Position numbers and translations under genes: made by a program
In this document: positions 57,887-64,000 of the stretch, piece by piece
Numbering within the stretch: position 1 is the stretch's first letter
How the letters are laid out: each line of letters opens with the position of its first letter
The notes under the pieces: generated by a model
Database searches by the model: none
The model's input: the letters and a program-made list of their open reading frames with translations, nothing else
What the model was told of the DNA's origin: nothing
NCBI RefSeq assembly: GCF_036227125.1
Contig: NZ_CP109435.1
Span: forward strand, 1,984,001 to 2,048,000
Direction: 5' to 3'
DNA: 64,000 nucleotides
Source: Streptomyces sp. NBC_01485
Lineage (GTDB): Bacteria > Actinomycetota > Actinomycetes > Streptomycetales > Streptomycetaceae

Positions 57887-58938
57887 CGCTGGCCGTGCAG
57901 GTGCCGGAGGAGTTGTCGGCGCGGGTGCCGGCCGAGCAGCGCGGGCCGGGACGGGACCGCGGTGATGTGCGGCTGCTGGTGTCGCGGGGGACGGAGGTGG
58001 CGCATCACGCGTTCCGGGAACTGCCGTGTCTGTTGCGGGCCGGGGACCTGCTGGTGGTGAACACCTCGCCGACGCTGGCGGCGGCCGTGAACGGGCGGAT
58101 CTGGCACACCCGCGTGGTGGTGCACTTCTCCACGCGCGGGGACGACGGCCGGTGGGCCGTGGAGCTGCGGGAGCCGGACGGGAAGGGCACCACCCGCGCG
58201 CGTGCGGGTGGACCGGTGGGGGCTCAGGTGCGGCTGCCCGGGGGTGTGCGGTTGGTGCTGGAGGAGCCGCTGAGTCCGGGGAGCGGGCGGTTGTGGTGGG
58301 CGCGGGTGTCGCCCGGTGGGGCGGTGCCCGGGCTGCTGCGGGAGCACGGGCGTCCCATCCGTTACTCCTATACGGAGCGGGACCAGCCGCTGTCCGTCTA
58401 CCAGACGGTGTTCGCGCTGCCGTCGGCCGTCGGGGCGGGCAGCGCGGAGATGCCGAGTGCGGCGCGGCCCTTCACTGCTGGGCTGGTGGCGGAGCTGGTG
58501 AGCCGGGGGGTGCGGTTCGCGCCGATCACGCTGCACACCGGGGTCGCCTCGGCGGAGGTGCACGAGCCGCCGTATCCGGAGCGGTTCGCGGTGCCGGAGG
58601 CGTCGGCGCGGCTGATCAACGCGGTGCGGGCGGAGGGCGGGCGGGTGGTGGCGGTGGGGACGACGGCGGTGCGGGCCGTGGAGTCGGCGGCCGGGGCGGA
58701 CGGGGTCGTACGCGCGCGTGCGGGGTGGACGGATCTCGTCGTCACTCCCGCGCGCGGGGTGCGGGTGGTGGACGGGCTGCTGACCGGGCTGCACGAGCCG
58801 GAGGCCTCGCATCTGCTGATGCTGGAGGCGGTGGCGGGGCGGGCCTCGATCGACCGCGGCTACGACGAGGCGCTGCGCGGGCTCTATCTGTGGCACGAGT
58901 TCGGGGACGTGCACCTCATCCTCCCCGAGGAGCACTGA
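57883..58938 (+). CDS. queA: QueA-like S-adenosylmethionine:tRNA ribosyltransferase-isomerase homologue
   Basis: The 351 residues show the QueA pattern: LRAGDLLVVNTSPTLAA, SVYQTVFALPSAVGAGSAEMPSAARPFT, ITLHTGVASAEVHEPPYPERF, VAVGTTAVRAVES and a C-terminal HLLMLEAVAGRASIDRGYDEAL. QueA moves ribose from SAM to the queuosine precursor in tRNA. No other queuosine gene is near, and its partner here is an SDR. It may have been recruited to another reaction, or queuosine precursor may be salvaged. Confidence 0.88.
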   Translation: MTLAVQVPEELSARVPAEQRGPGRDRGDVRLLVSRGTEVAHHAFRELPCLLRAGDLLVVNTSPTLAAAVNGRIWHTRVVVHFSTRGDDGRWAVELREPDGKGTTRARAGGPVGAQVRLPGGVRLVLEEPLSPGSGRLWWARVSPGGAVPGLLREHGRPIRYSYTERDQPLSVYQTVFALPSAVGAGSAEMPSAARPFTAGLVAELVSRGVRFAPITLHTGVASAEVHEPPYPERFAVPEASARLINAVRAEGGRVVAVGTTAVRAVESAAGADGVVRARAGWTDLVVTPARGVRVVDGLLTGLHEPEASHLLMLEAVAGRASIDRGYDEALRGLYLWHEFGDVHLILPEEH

Positions 58939-59054
58939 CACAGAGCGTTGCTTTGGCAACTCGCGGTGAGAACGGGGTGGGGTCCCTGTGAGCCGGCGCA
59001 TAGGGCGCAGGTCACCTACGAGGGTCAATAGGAGATAAAGGGGTCCGGCATGAG

Positions 59055-59084
59055 CGGGGCAGATAGCTCTATCTGTCCCGTTTT
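59055..59084 (+). terminator. Terminator downstream of queA
   Basis: CGGGGCAGATA and TATCTGTCCCG (one wobble) flank GCTC and are followed by TTTT. It lies 116 bp past the queA stop and reads rightward, so it is probably a rho-independent terminator of the SDR-queA unit. Confidence 0.75.
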
Positions 59085-59162
59085 GCCCTTCCCTCATCCA
59101 CTATCGAGGATCGTAGGTCACACCTTTGCGTGTCCTTTTTGCGGCAGCTAAGAATGGTTCTC

Positions 59163-59242
59163 GTCGCTCAGCGCCGTGGGTTCTCCCCGGCGGCGCCCGT
59201 GCCTCAAGCACCCGCTGTCCGCCGTCGGACGAAGAGAGCGAC
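59163..59242 (+). promoter_or_regulatory. Candidate structured leader RNA, four-way junction
   Basis: GTCGCTC (59163-59169) pairs perfectly with GAGCGAC (59236-59242) and closes three short hairpins: GCGCCG/CGGCGC (59171-59176 with 59191-59196), GTGC/GCAC (59199-59202 with 59208-59211) and GTCCG/CGGAC (59217-59221 with 59226-59230). The fold ends 28 nt before the start codon of the transglycosylase, just before its GAAGAGG site, so it could control access of ribosomes. I cannot tie it to a known riboswitch class. Confidence 0.4.
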
Positions 59243-59270
59243 CTCCCCTATTCGAAGAGGTCCTTCCGCT

Positions 59271-60014
59271 ATGCCCAAGAACACGCACAAGATCGCGATC
59301 GCGGGTGCCGCCACCCTCGGCGCCGCCGCCCTCGCCTTCTCCGTGGTGCCGGCCGACGCGCAGACGACCACTACGGGCGCCGTCTCCACGTCCCGGGTCG
59401 CCTACGGCTCCGCGCCGGTCCAGGACGTCAAGGCCAGCGTGACCGACCAGCTGGCCGGAGCGAGCGTGAAGGCCGACGCCATCGAGGCGAAGAAGAAGGC
59501 CGCCGCTGCCGCCGCCGCGAAGAAGAAGGCCGCAGCAGCGAAGGCCGTCGCCGCGAAGGCCGCTGCCGCGAAGAAGAAGGCGGCCGCCGAGGCCGCCGCC
59601 AAGAAGAAGGCCGCCGCCGCGCGCAAGGCGAAGGAGGCCGCGAGCCGGTCCGCCAAGCGCGCCGCGATCAAGAAGGCCGTCGGCAAGACCTACGCCAACA
59701 ACCTCGACGGCTGGATCAAGCGCTCCCTGGACATCATGAAGTCCAAGGGCATTCCGGGCAGCTACCACGGCCTGCACAAGAACATCATGCGGGAGTCCTC
59801 GGGCAACCCGAACGCGATCAACAACTGGGACATCAACGCCATCAACGGCATCCCGTCCAAGGGCCTGCTCCAGGTGATCCCGCCGACCTTCAGCGCGTAC
59901 CACGTGCCCGGTACGTCCTGGAACATCTACGACCCGGTCGCCAACATCACCGCCGCTGCGAACTACGCGGCCGACCGGTACGGCTCGATCGACAACGTCA
60001 ACAGCGCGTACTGA
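59271..60014 (+). CDS. Secreted SLT-type lytic transglycosylase with Lys/Ala linker
   Basis: ATG at 59271 has GAAGAGG 10 nt upstream. The 247 residues start with a signal peptide cleaved near VVPADA-QT. Residues 73-130 are a Lys/Ala-rich helix (IEAKKKAAAAAAAKKKA...) suited to binding teichoic acid or wall polymer. The C-terminal 105 residues form an SLT domain with catalytic Glu175 in IMRESSGNP, then GLLQVIPPTF and NYAADRYGS. It should cut peptidoglycan, forming anhydro-muramyl ends. A structured leader precedes it and a perfect hairpin follows it. Confidence 0.92.
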   Translation: MPKNTHKIAIAGAATLGAAALAFSVVPADAQTTTTGAVSTSRVAYGSAPVQDVKASVTDQLAGASVKADAIEAKKKAAAAAAAKKKAAAAKAVAAKAAAAKKKAAAEAAAKKKAAAARKAKEAASRSAKRAAIKKAVGKTYANNLDGWIKRSLDIMKSKGIPGSYHGLHKNIMRESSGNPNAINNWDINAINGIPSKGLLQVIPPTFSAYHVPGTSWNIYDPVANITAAANYAADRYGSIDNVNSAY

Positions 60015-60026
60015 GCCACCTCCACG

Positions 60027-60070
60027 CGCCGATGGGCGGCACCCCGTAACAGGGGTGCCGCCCATCGGCG
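60027..60070. terminator. Perfect 19-bp hairpin between convergent genes
   Basis: CGCCGATGGGCGGCACCCC and its exact complement flank GTAACA. It lies 13 bp past the transglycosylase stop and 33 bp past the stop of the convergent FHA-ABC gene, so it can end both. Confidence 0.88.
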
Positions 60071-60102
60071 TACTACGAGCCGTCGGCGTACTGCGGGAAC
60101 GG

Positions 60103-62655
60103 CTACTTGCGCATGACCTCGGGCTCGTGGCGGCGCAGGAAGCGGGCCACGAAGAAGCCGCAGATCACGCCGAGGGCGATCAGCGCGGCCATGTCCAGGC
60201 CCCAGGCGCCGACGGTGTGCTCCCACAGCGGGTCCGTCGCGCCGCCGTCCTTCGGCGGGCTGATCTTGTTGAAGTCCAGCGTGGCGCCGGCGGCCGCGAC
60301 GGCCCAGCGAGACGGCATCAGGTACGAGAACTCGTTGACGCCGACCGCGCCGTTCAGGCTGAACAGACAGCCGGTGAACACGACCTGGATGATCGCGAAC
60401 ATGACCAGCAGCGGCATGGTCTTCTCGGCCGTCTTCACCAGCGACGAGATGACCAGGCCGAACATCATCGAGGTGAAGCCCAGCGCCATGATCGGGATCG
60501 AGAGCTCGACCAGGGTGGCGCTGCCGAGGACCAGGCCCTCCGTCGGGATCTCCCGGCTCGCGAAGCCGATCACGCCGACCAGCAGGCCCTGGAGCACGGT
60601 GACGACGCCGAGCACGAACACCTTGGACATCAGGTACGCGGAGCGCGACAGGCCGGTCGCGCGTTCCCGCTCGTAGATGACCCGTTCCTTGATCAGCTCG
60701 CGGACGGAGTTCGCCGCGCCCGCGAAGCAGGCGCCGACCGCGAGGATCAGCAGGACGGTGGTGGCCGTGCCGTTGGGGATGATCCGCCCGGACTTCGGGT
60801 TGACCGGGTTGGGCAGCAGGCTGTTGCCGGAGTCGATGAGCAGGCTCACCGCGCCGAGGACGGCCGGCAGGATCACCGTCAGCGCCAGGAAGCCCTTGTC
60901 GGAGACGATCACCGAGACATAGCGGCGCACCAGTGTGACGAACTGGGACATCCAGCCCTGCGGCTTCGGCGGCTTCATCGCCTGCATCGGCGGCATCTGT
61001 ACGGACTGCGGCGCGATGGCGTCGATGTCCGCGGCGTACATCTGGTAGTGCTGCGAGCCCTTCCAGCGGCCCGCCCAGTCGTAGTCGCGGTAGTTCTCGA
61101 AGGCGGAGAAGACGTCGGCCCAGGTGTCGTAGCCGAAGAAGTTCAGTGCCTCCTCGGGCGGGCCGAAGTAGGCGACCGAGCCGCCCGGGGCCATCACCAG
61201 GAGCTTGTCGCAGATCGCCAGCTCGGCCACGGAGTGCGTGACGACGAGGACCGTGCGGCCGTCGTCGGCGAGGCCGCGCAGCAACTGCATGACGTCGCGG
61301 TCCATGCCCGGGTCGAGGCCCGACGTGGGCTCGTCCAGGAAGATCAGCGACGGCTTGGTGAGCAGCTCCAGGGCCACCGAGACGCGCTTGCGCTGGCCAC
61401 CGGAGAGGGAGGTGATCTTCTTCTCTTTGTGGATGTCGAGCTTGAGCTCGCGCAGCACCTCGTCGATGCGGGCGTCGCGCTCGGCGCCCGTGGTGTCGGC
61501 GGGGAAGCGGAGCTTGGCCGCGTACTTGAGGGCCCGCTTGACGGTCAGTTCCTTGTGCAGGATGTCGTCCTGCGGGACCAGGCCGATGCGCTGACGCAGT
61601 TCGGCGAACTGCTTGTAGAGGTTGCGGTTGTCGTAGAGCACGTCGCCCTGGTTGGCGGGCCGGTAGCCGGTGAGCGCCTTGAGCAGGGTGGACTTGCCGG
61701 AACCGGACGGTCCGATGACCGCGATCAGCGACTTCTCGGGGACGCCGAAGGAGACGTCCTTGAGGATCTGCTTGCCGCCGTCGACCGTGACGGTCAGGTG
61801 GCGGGCCGAGAAGGAGACCTCACCGGTGTCGACGAACTCCTCGAGCCGGTCGCCGACGATCCGGAACGTCGAGTGGCCGACGCCGACGACGTCGGTCGGG
61901 CCCAACTGGACCGAGCCGCCCTTGGCGATCGGCTGGCCGTTGACGTAGGTGCCGTTGTGCGAGCCGAGGTCGCGGATCTCCATGCGGCCGTCGGGCGTCG
62001 AGTGGAACTCGGCGTGGTTGCGCGAGACCTGCAGGTCGGAGACGACCAGCTCGTTCTCCAGGGCACGGCCGATGCGCATCACGCGGCCGAGGGAGAACTG
62101 GTGGAACGTGGTGGGGCTGCGGTCGCCGTAGACCGGCGGCGCCCCCGCGCCACCACCGGGAACCTTCTGGGCATGGCTTTCGGCCGGTCCCTGCTGCTGC
62201 GGGACCTGCGGTGCGGCCTGCTGCGGCTGCTGCCAGCCGGCCTGCGCGGGCGGCGTGCCCTGCGCGGCCTGCGGCTGCGGGGCCTGCTGGGCCGCCCAGC
62301 CCGGGTTCGCGGCCTGCGCGGCGTACGGCTGCTGCTGAGGCTGCGCGGCGGGCGCCTGCGCTCCCGCTCCCGTCAGGTTCAGCCGCGGCCCGTCGGTCGC
62401 GTTGCCCAGGTGCAGCGCCGAGCCAGGGCCGACCTCCAGCCGCTGGACCCGCTGGCCCTGCGCCCACGTGCCGTTGGTGCTGCCATGGTCCTCGACGACC
62501 CAACTGCGGCCGTTGAAGCTGACCGTGGCGTGACGCCAGGAGACCCTGGCGTCGTCTAGGACGACGTCCCCCTGCGGATCACGTCCGAGGGTGTATGTCC
62601 TGGACGGATCGAGCGTCCAGGTGCGTCCGTTCAATTCCAGTACGAGTTCCGGCAC
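60103..62655 (-). CDS. FHA-FHA-ABC exporter fusion (Rv1747-like)
   Basis: The 850 residues start from GTG at 62655. FHA1 (about 10-95) contains LGRDPQGDVVLDD and STNGTW. A Gln/Pro/Ala-rich linker follows (95-185), then FHA2 (about 190-270) with IGRALENELVVSDLQVSRNHAEF and SHNGTYVNG. The ABC domain has Walker A GPSGSGKST, LSGGQRKRVS and LIFLDEPTSGLDPG. Six membrane helices close the chain (from about 590). FHA domains bind phosphothreonine, so activity is likely controlled by a Ser/Thr kinase, as for the mycobacterial Rv1747. The exported substrate is unknown. Confidence 0.93.
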   Translation of the reverse strand: MPELVLELNGRTWTLDPSRTYTLGRDPQGDVVLDDARVSWRHATVSFNGRSWVVEDHGSTNGTWAQGQRVQRLEVGPGSALHLGNATDGPRLNLTGAGAQAPAAQPQQQPYAAQAANPGWAAQQAPQPQAAQGTPPAQAGWQQPQQAAPQVPQQQGPAESHAQKVPGGGAGAPPVYGDRSPTTFHQFSLGRVMRIGRALENELVVSDLQVSRNHAEFHSTPDGRMEIRDLGSHNGTYVNGQPIAKGGSVQLGPTDVVGVGHSTFRIVGDRLEEFVDTGEVSFSARHLTVTVDGGKQILKDVSFGVPEKSLIAVIGPSGSGKSTLLKALTGYRPANQGDVLYDNRNLYKQFAELRQRIGLVPQDDILHKELTVKRALKYAAKLRFPADTTGAERDARIDEVLRELKLDIHKEKKITSLSGGQRKRVSVALELLTKPSLIFLDEPTSGLDPGMDRDVMQLLRGLADDGRTVLVVTHSVAELAICDKLLVMAPGGSVAYFGPPEEALNFFGYDTWADVFSAFENYRDYDWAGRWKGSQHYQMYAADIDAIAPQSVQMPPMQAMKPPKPQGWMSQFVTLVRRYVSVIVSDKGFLALTVILPAVLGAVSLLIDSGNSLLPNPVNPKSGRIIPNGTATTVLLILAVGACFAGAANSVRELIKERVIYERERATGLSRSAYLMSKVFVLGVVTVLQGLLVGVIGFASREIPTEGLVLGSATLVELSIPIMALGFTSMMFGLVISSLVKTAEKTMPLLVMFAIIQVVFTGCLFSLNGAVGVNEFSYLMPSRWAVAAAGATLDFNKISPPKDGGATDPLWEHTVGAWGLDMAALIALGVICGFFVARFLRRHEPEVMRK

Positions 62656-62803
62656 TCCAGCCCCACTGAGTTGTCCCCCGATTTAGCCCCATCGACGGGG
62701 AGTCTAGGGATGTCGAACATCGGGGGGAACTATTTCAGTAGCGGCCCCCTGACCGAAAGTCGGGCCTTGTGAAGAGCGTGCGTGAGCGTATCGGCCGTTC
62801 CCG

Positions 62804-62840
62804 TTGACGGGGTTGAAACCGGACCGGAGAGTGGTAAAAG
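62804..62840 (+). promoter_or_regulatory. Candidate promoter of the rightward membrane-protein gene
   Basis: TTGAAA at 62813-62818 and TAAAAG at 62835-62840 have a 16-bp spacer, and an overlapping TTGACG (62804-62809) has GAGAGT 17 bp on. They lie about 62 bp before the ATG at 62903. The match is suggestive only. Confidence 0.4.
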
Positions 62841-62902
62841 CACGCGAGGGGGGACGGAAGCGGCGATCTTCGCCGCTGCGCACCGCGGATCGGGGGGTCT
62901 GC

Positions 62903-64000
62903 ATGAGGGCCGGCACGGGTGTCGAGGGCAGTGGGAGCGCGACGCGTGGTGGGGGCGTGCCGTGGACGGACGTACTGCTGGCCGCCGTCGCCGCGGTGAG
63001 CTGGGCGTTGATCGGGATGGCGGGGACGGCGGCGCTCGGGCTGCATCTGCTGGAGGCGGACTCCGCGGGCTCGTTGGGCCCGATGACGGCCGCGGTGGTG
63101 GCCCTGGGGGCCGGGGGCTCGGTCACTCCGTCCGGCGACGTGTCCGCCTTCGGACTCACGGGCGCGCAGGCGACCACGGCCATCGAGATCACGCCATTGG
63201 GGGTGAGCCTGGTGGGTGCGCTGCTGCTGTCGTGGTTCTTCCTGCGGTCCCTGCGCGCGGCGGGAGTTGTGATCGCCCCGGCCGAACTCCTCGCGCGCGT
63301 CGGCGCGGTGGTCGCGCTGTTCGTGGCGATGCTCGGCGGGCTGGCCTGGGCGGGGCACGACGTCATCACGCTCGACGGGGCCTCGCTGGGTCTGGGTGAT
63401 CTGCCCGGCGGGGGCGGGGGCGGCGCGGGAAGTGGCGGGGGTCTGGACATTCCCGGGCTCGGGGATATCGGGGACATCGGTGGGCTGCTGCCCGACCGGC
63501 TCGGCGATCTGGTCGACGCGAAGGCCGCGGTCGGCTTCACCGTCGACACGGCGCCCACGCTGCTCGGCGGCCTCGGCTGGTGCCTAGGCATCCTGCTGAT
63601 CGCCCTGCTGGCCTCGCGCAGAACGCCGCTGCCGCGCGGCTGGGAGGCGGTGCACCGCGTGGTGCGGCCGGCGGTGTCCGCCGTGGTCACGGTGCTGCTG
63701 GTGGCGGTCGCGGCCGGGTTCACCGCGGCGGCGTACGCGGCGATCGGCGACGACCACCCCCGGCGGATCGCGGGAGCGGCGCTGCTCGGCGCCCCGAACG
63801 GGGTCTGGCTGGGCATCCCGCTCGGCCTGTTCGTCCCGTGGGACGGCCACGCGACGGGAGCCCTGACGAACCTCCTCCCGTCCCCGCTCGACGACCTCCT
63901 ACGCCTCGGCACCGACCGGCCGGTGACACTGGGCCGCCTGGCCGAACTGGACGGCCGGGTGTGGCTGCTGGGCGTGGCGGCGGCCCTGATGATGCTGCTG
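62903..64000 (+). CDS. Multi-pass membrane protein, Streptomyces-specific (streptophobe-like), C-terminus outside the window
   Basis: ATG at 62903 follows GGGGGG and stays open for 366 codons to the right edge. The N-terminus (MRAGTGVEGSGSATRGG) is short and polar. At least six hydrophobic stretches follow: DVLLAAVAAVSWALIGMAG, SLVGALLLSWFFLRSL, VGAVVALFVAMLGGLAWAG, TLLGGLGWCLGILLIALLA, SAVVTVLLVAVAAGFTAAA, and a last one at the edge. A Gly-rich loop (DLPGGGGGGAGSGGG) joins two halves. From memory it resembles the streptophobe family. It is divergent from the FHA-ABC gene. Function unknown. Confidence 0.8.
   Translation, partial: MRAGTGVEGSGSATRGGGVPWTDVLLAAVAAVSWALIGMAGTAALGLHLLEADSAGSLGPMTAAVVALGAGGSVTPSGDVSAFGLTGAQATTAIEITPLGVSLVGALLLSWFFLRSLRAAGVVIAPAELLARVGAVVALFVAMLGGLAWAGHDVITLDGASLGLGDLPGGGGGGAGSGGGLDIPGLGDIGDIGGLLPDRLGDLVDAKAAVGFTVDTAPTLLGGLGWCLGILLIALLASRRTPLPRGWEAVHRVVRPAVSAVVTVLLVAVAAGFTAAAYAAIGDDHPRRIAGAALLGAPNGVWLGIPLGLFVPWDGHATGALTNLLPSPLDDLLRLGTDRPVTLGRLAELDGRVWLLGVAAALMMLL

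Larger units (their letters stand above)
58939..59270. other. 332-bp gap with a queA terminator and the transglycosylase leader
   Basis: The first half holds an intrinsic-type terminator at 59055-59084. The second half precedes the lytic transglycosylase gene. TTTGCG (59112-59117) and TAAGAA (59136-59141 region) could be a weak promoter. 59163-59242 can fold as a four-way junction (see its entry). I looked for a ydaO riboswitch and could not align one. Confidence 0.5.

Overview
The window is chromosomal DNA from a Streptomyces species. The evidence is very high G+C with strong third-position bias, GTG/TTG starts behind GGAGG-type ribosome sites, many 4-base stop/start overlaps, a tRNA-less 16S-23S-5S rRNA operon, two chaplin genes, an iron box of the DmdR/DtxR type, and many conserved Streptomyces proteins of unknown function. 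From memory the gene order matches the stretch around SCO1757-SCO1807 of S. coelicolor (parA, ald, pyrG, recN, chpE). That makes it core chromosome rather than a mobile island. I see no prophage, integrase, transposase, tRNA or CRISPR array.

Layout. 1-7 kb: the edge of a secreted protein gene, two Streptomyces-specific genes, then a leftward run der, acyltransferase, cmk, tyrA, aroH (GTPase, lipid, CMP and tyrosine/phenylalanine metabolism). 7-8.7 kb: a rightward trio of a secreted protein, a five-helix membrane protein with membrane histidines, and a Tat/lipoprotein Rieske protein, a likely electron-transfer module. 8.7-10.5 kb: a DraG-like ADP-ribosylglycohydrolase coupled to an NrtR-type NUDIX regulator behind a 41-bp palindrome. 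10.5-15.1 kb: a chromosome-organisation operon, parA, a ribbon-helix-helix-like protein, scpA, scpB, rluB. 15.5-21.6 kb: ald, an NB-ARC/TPR protein with an altered Walker A, an ADP-ribose NUDIX and pyrG. 22-28.5 kb: a GH15 glycosidase, an FAD oxidase, a luciferase-like remnant, a PucR regulator and a GT4 glycosyltransferase. 28.8-33.6 kb: a shortened MraY/WecA-like protein, recN, nadK, tlyA and a small protein. 33.7-37.1 kb: an SCP2 protein and an iron-siderophore ABC importer with no binding protein. 37.1-39.6 kb: a HAD phosphatase and a DUF1015 protein.

39.6-47.7 kb: a 743-residue protein with a giant Arg/Asp/Gly repeat lies just downstream of the rRNA operon, which reads leftward 16S, 23S, 5S. 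47.7-54 kb: a DNA glycosylase, Spo0M, a PEBP-like protein, an HNH protein, an SPFH/NfeD pair and an ABC ATPase. 54-57 kb: two Cys-less chaplins and a LuxR-type response regulator with its GAF histidine kinase. 57-64 kb: an SDR coupled to a queA homologue, a cell-wall lytic transglycosylase with a structured leader, an FHA-ABC exporter and the start of a multi-membrane protein.

Two families of dispersed intergenic repeat occur twice each in opposite orientation (about 1.43 and 31.4 kb; about 5.2 and 54.1 kb). Many genes are translationally coupled (plsC-like/cmk, tyrA/aroH, DUF6529-like/Rieske, DraG/nrtR, scpA/scpB/rluB, nadK/tlyA, the fec genes, SDR/queA), and perfect hairpins separate convergent units. 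The best candidates for something new are the FRRDD-repeat/TPR protein beside the rRNA operon, the ParA/RHH/ScpAB operon, the four-way-junction leader of the transglycosylase, the Rieske/DUF6529-like redox trio, and the shortened phosphoglycosyl transferase-like protein.
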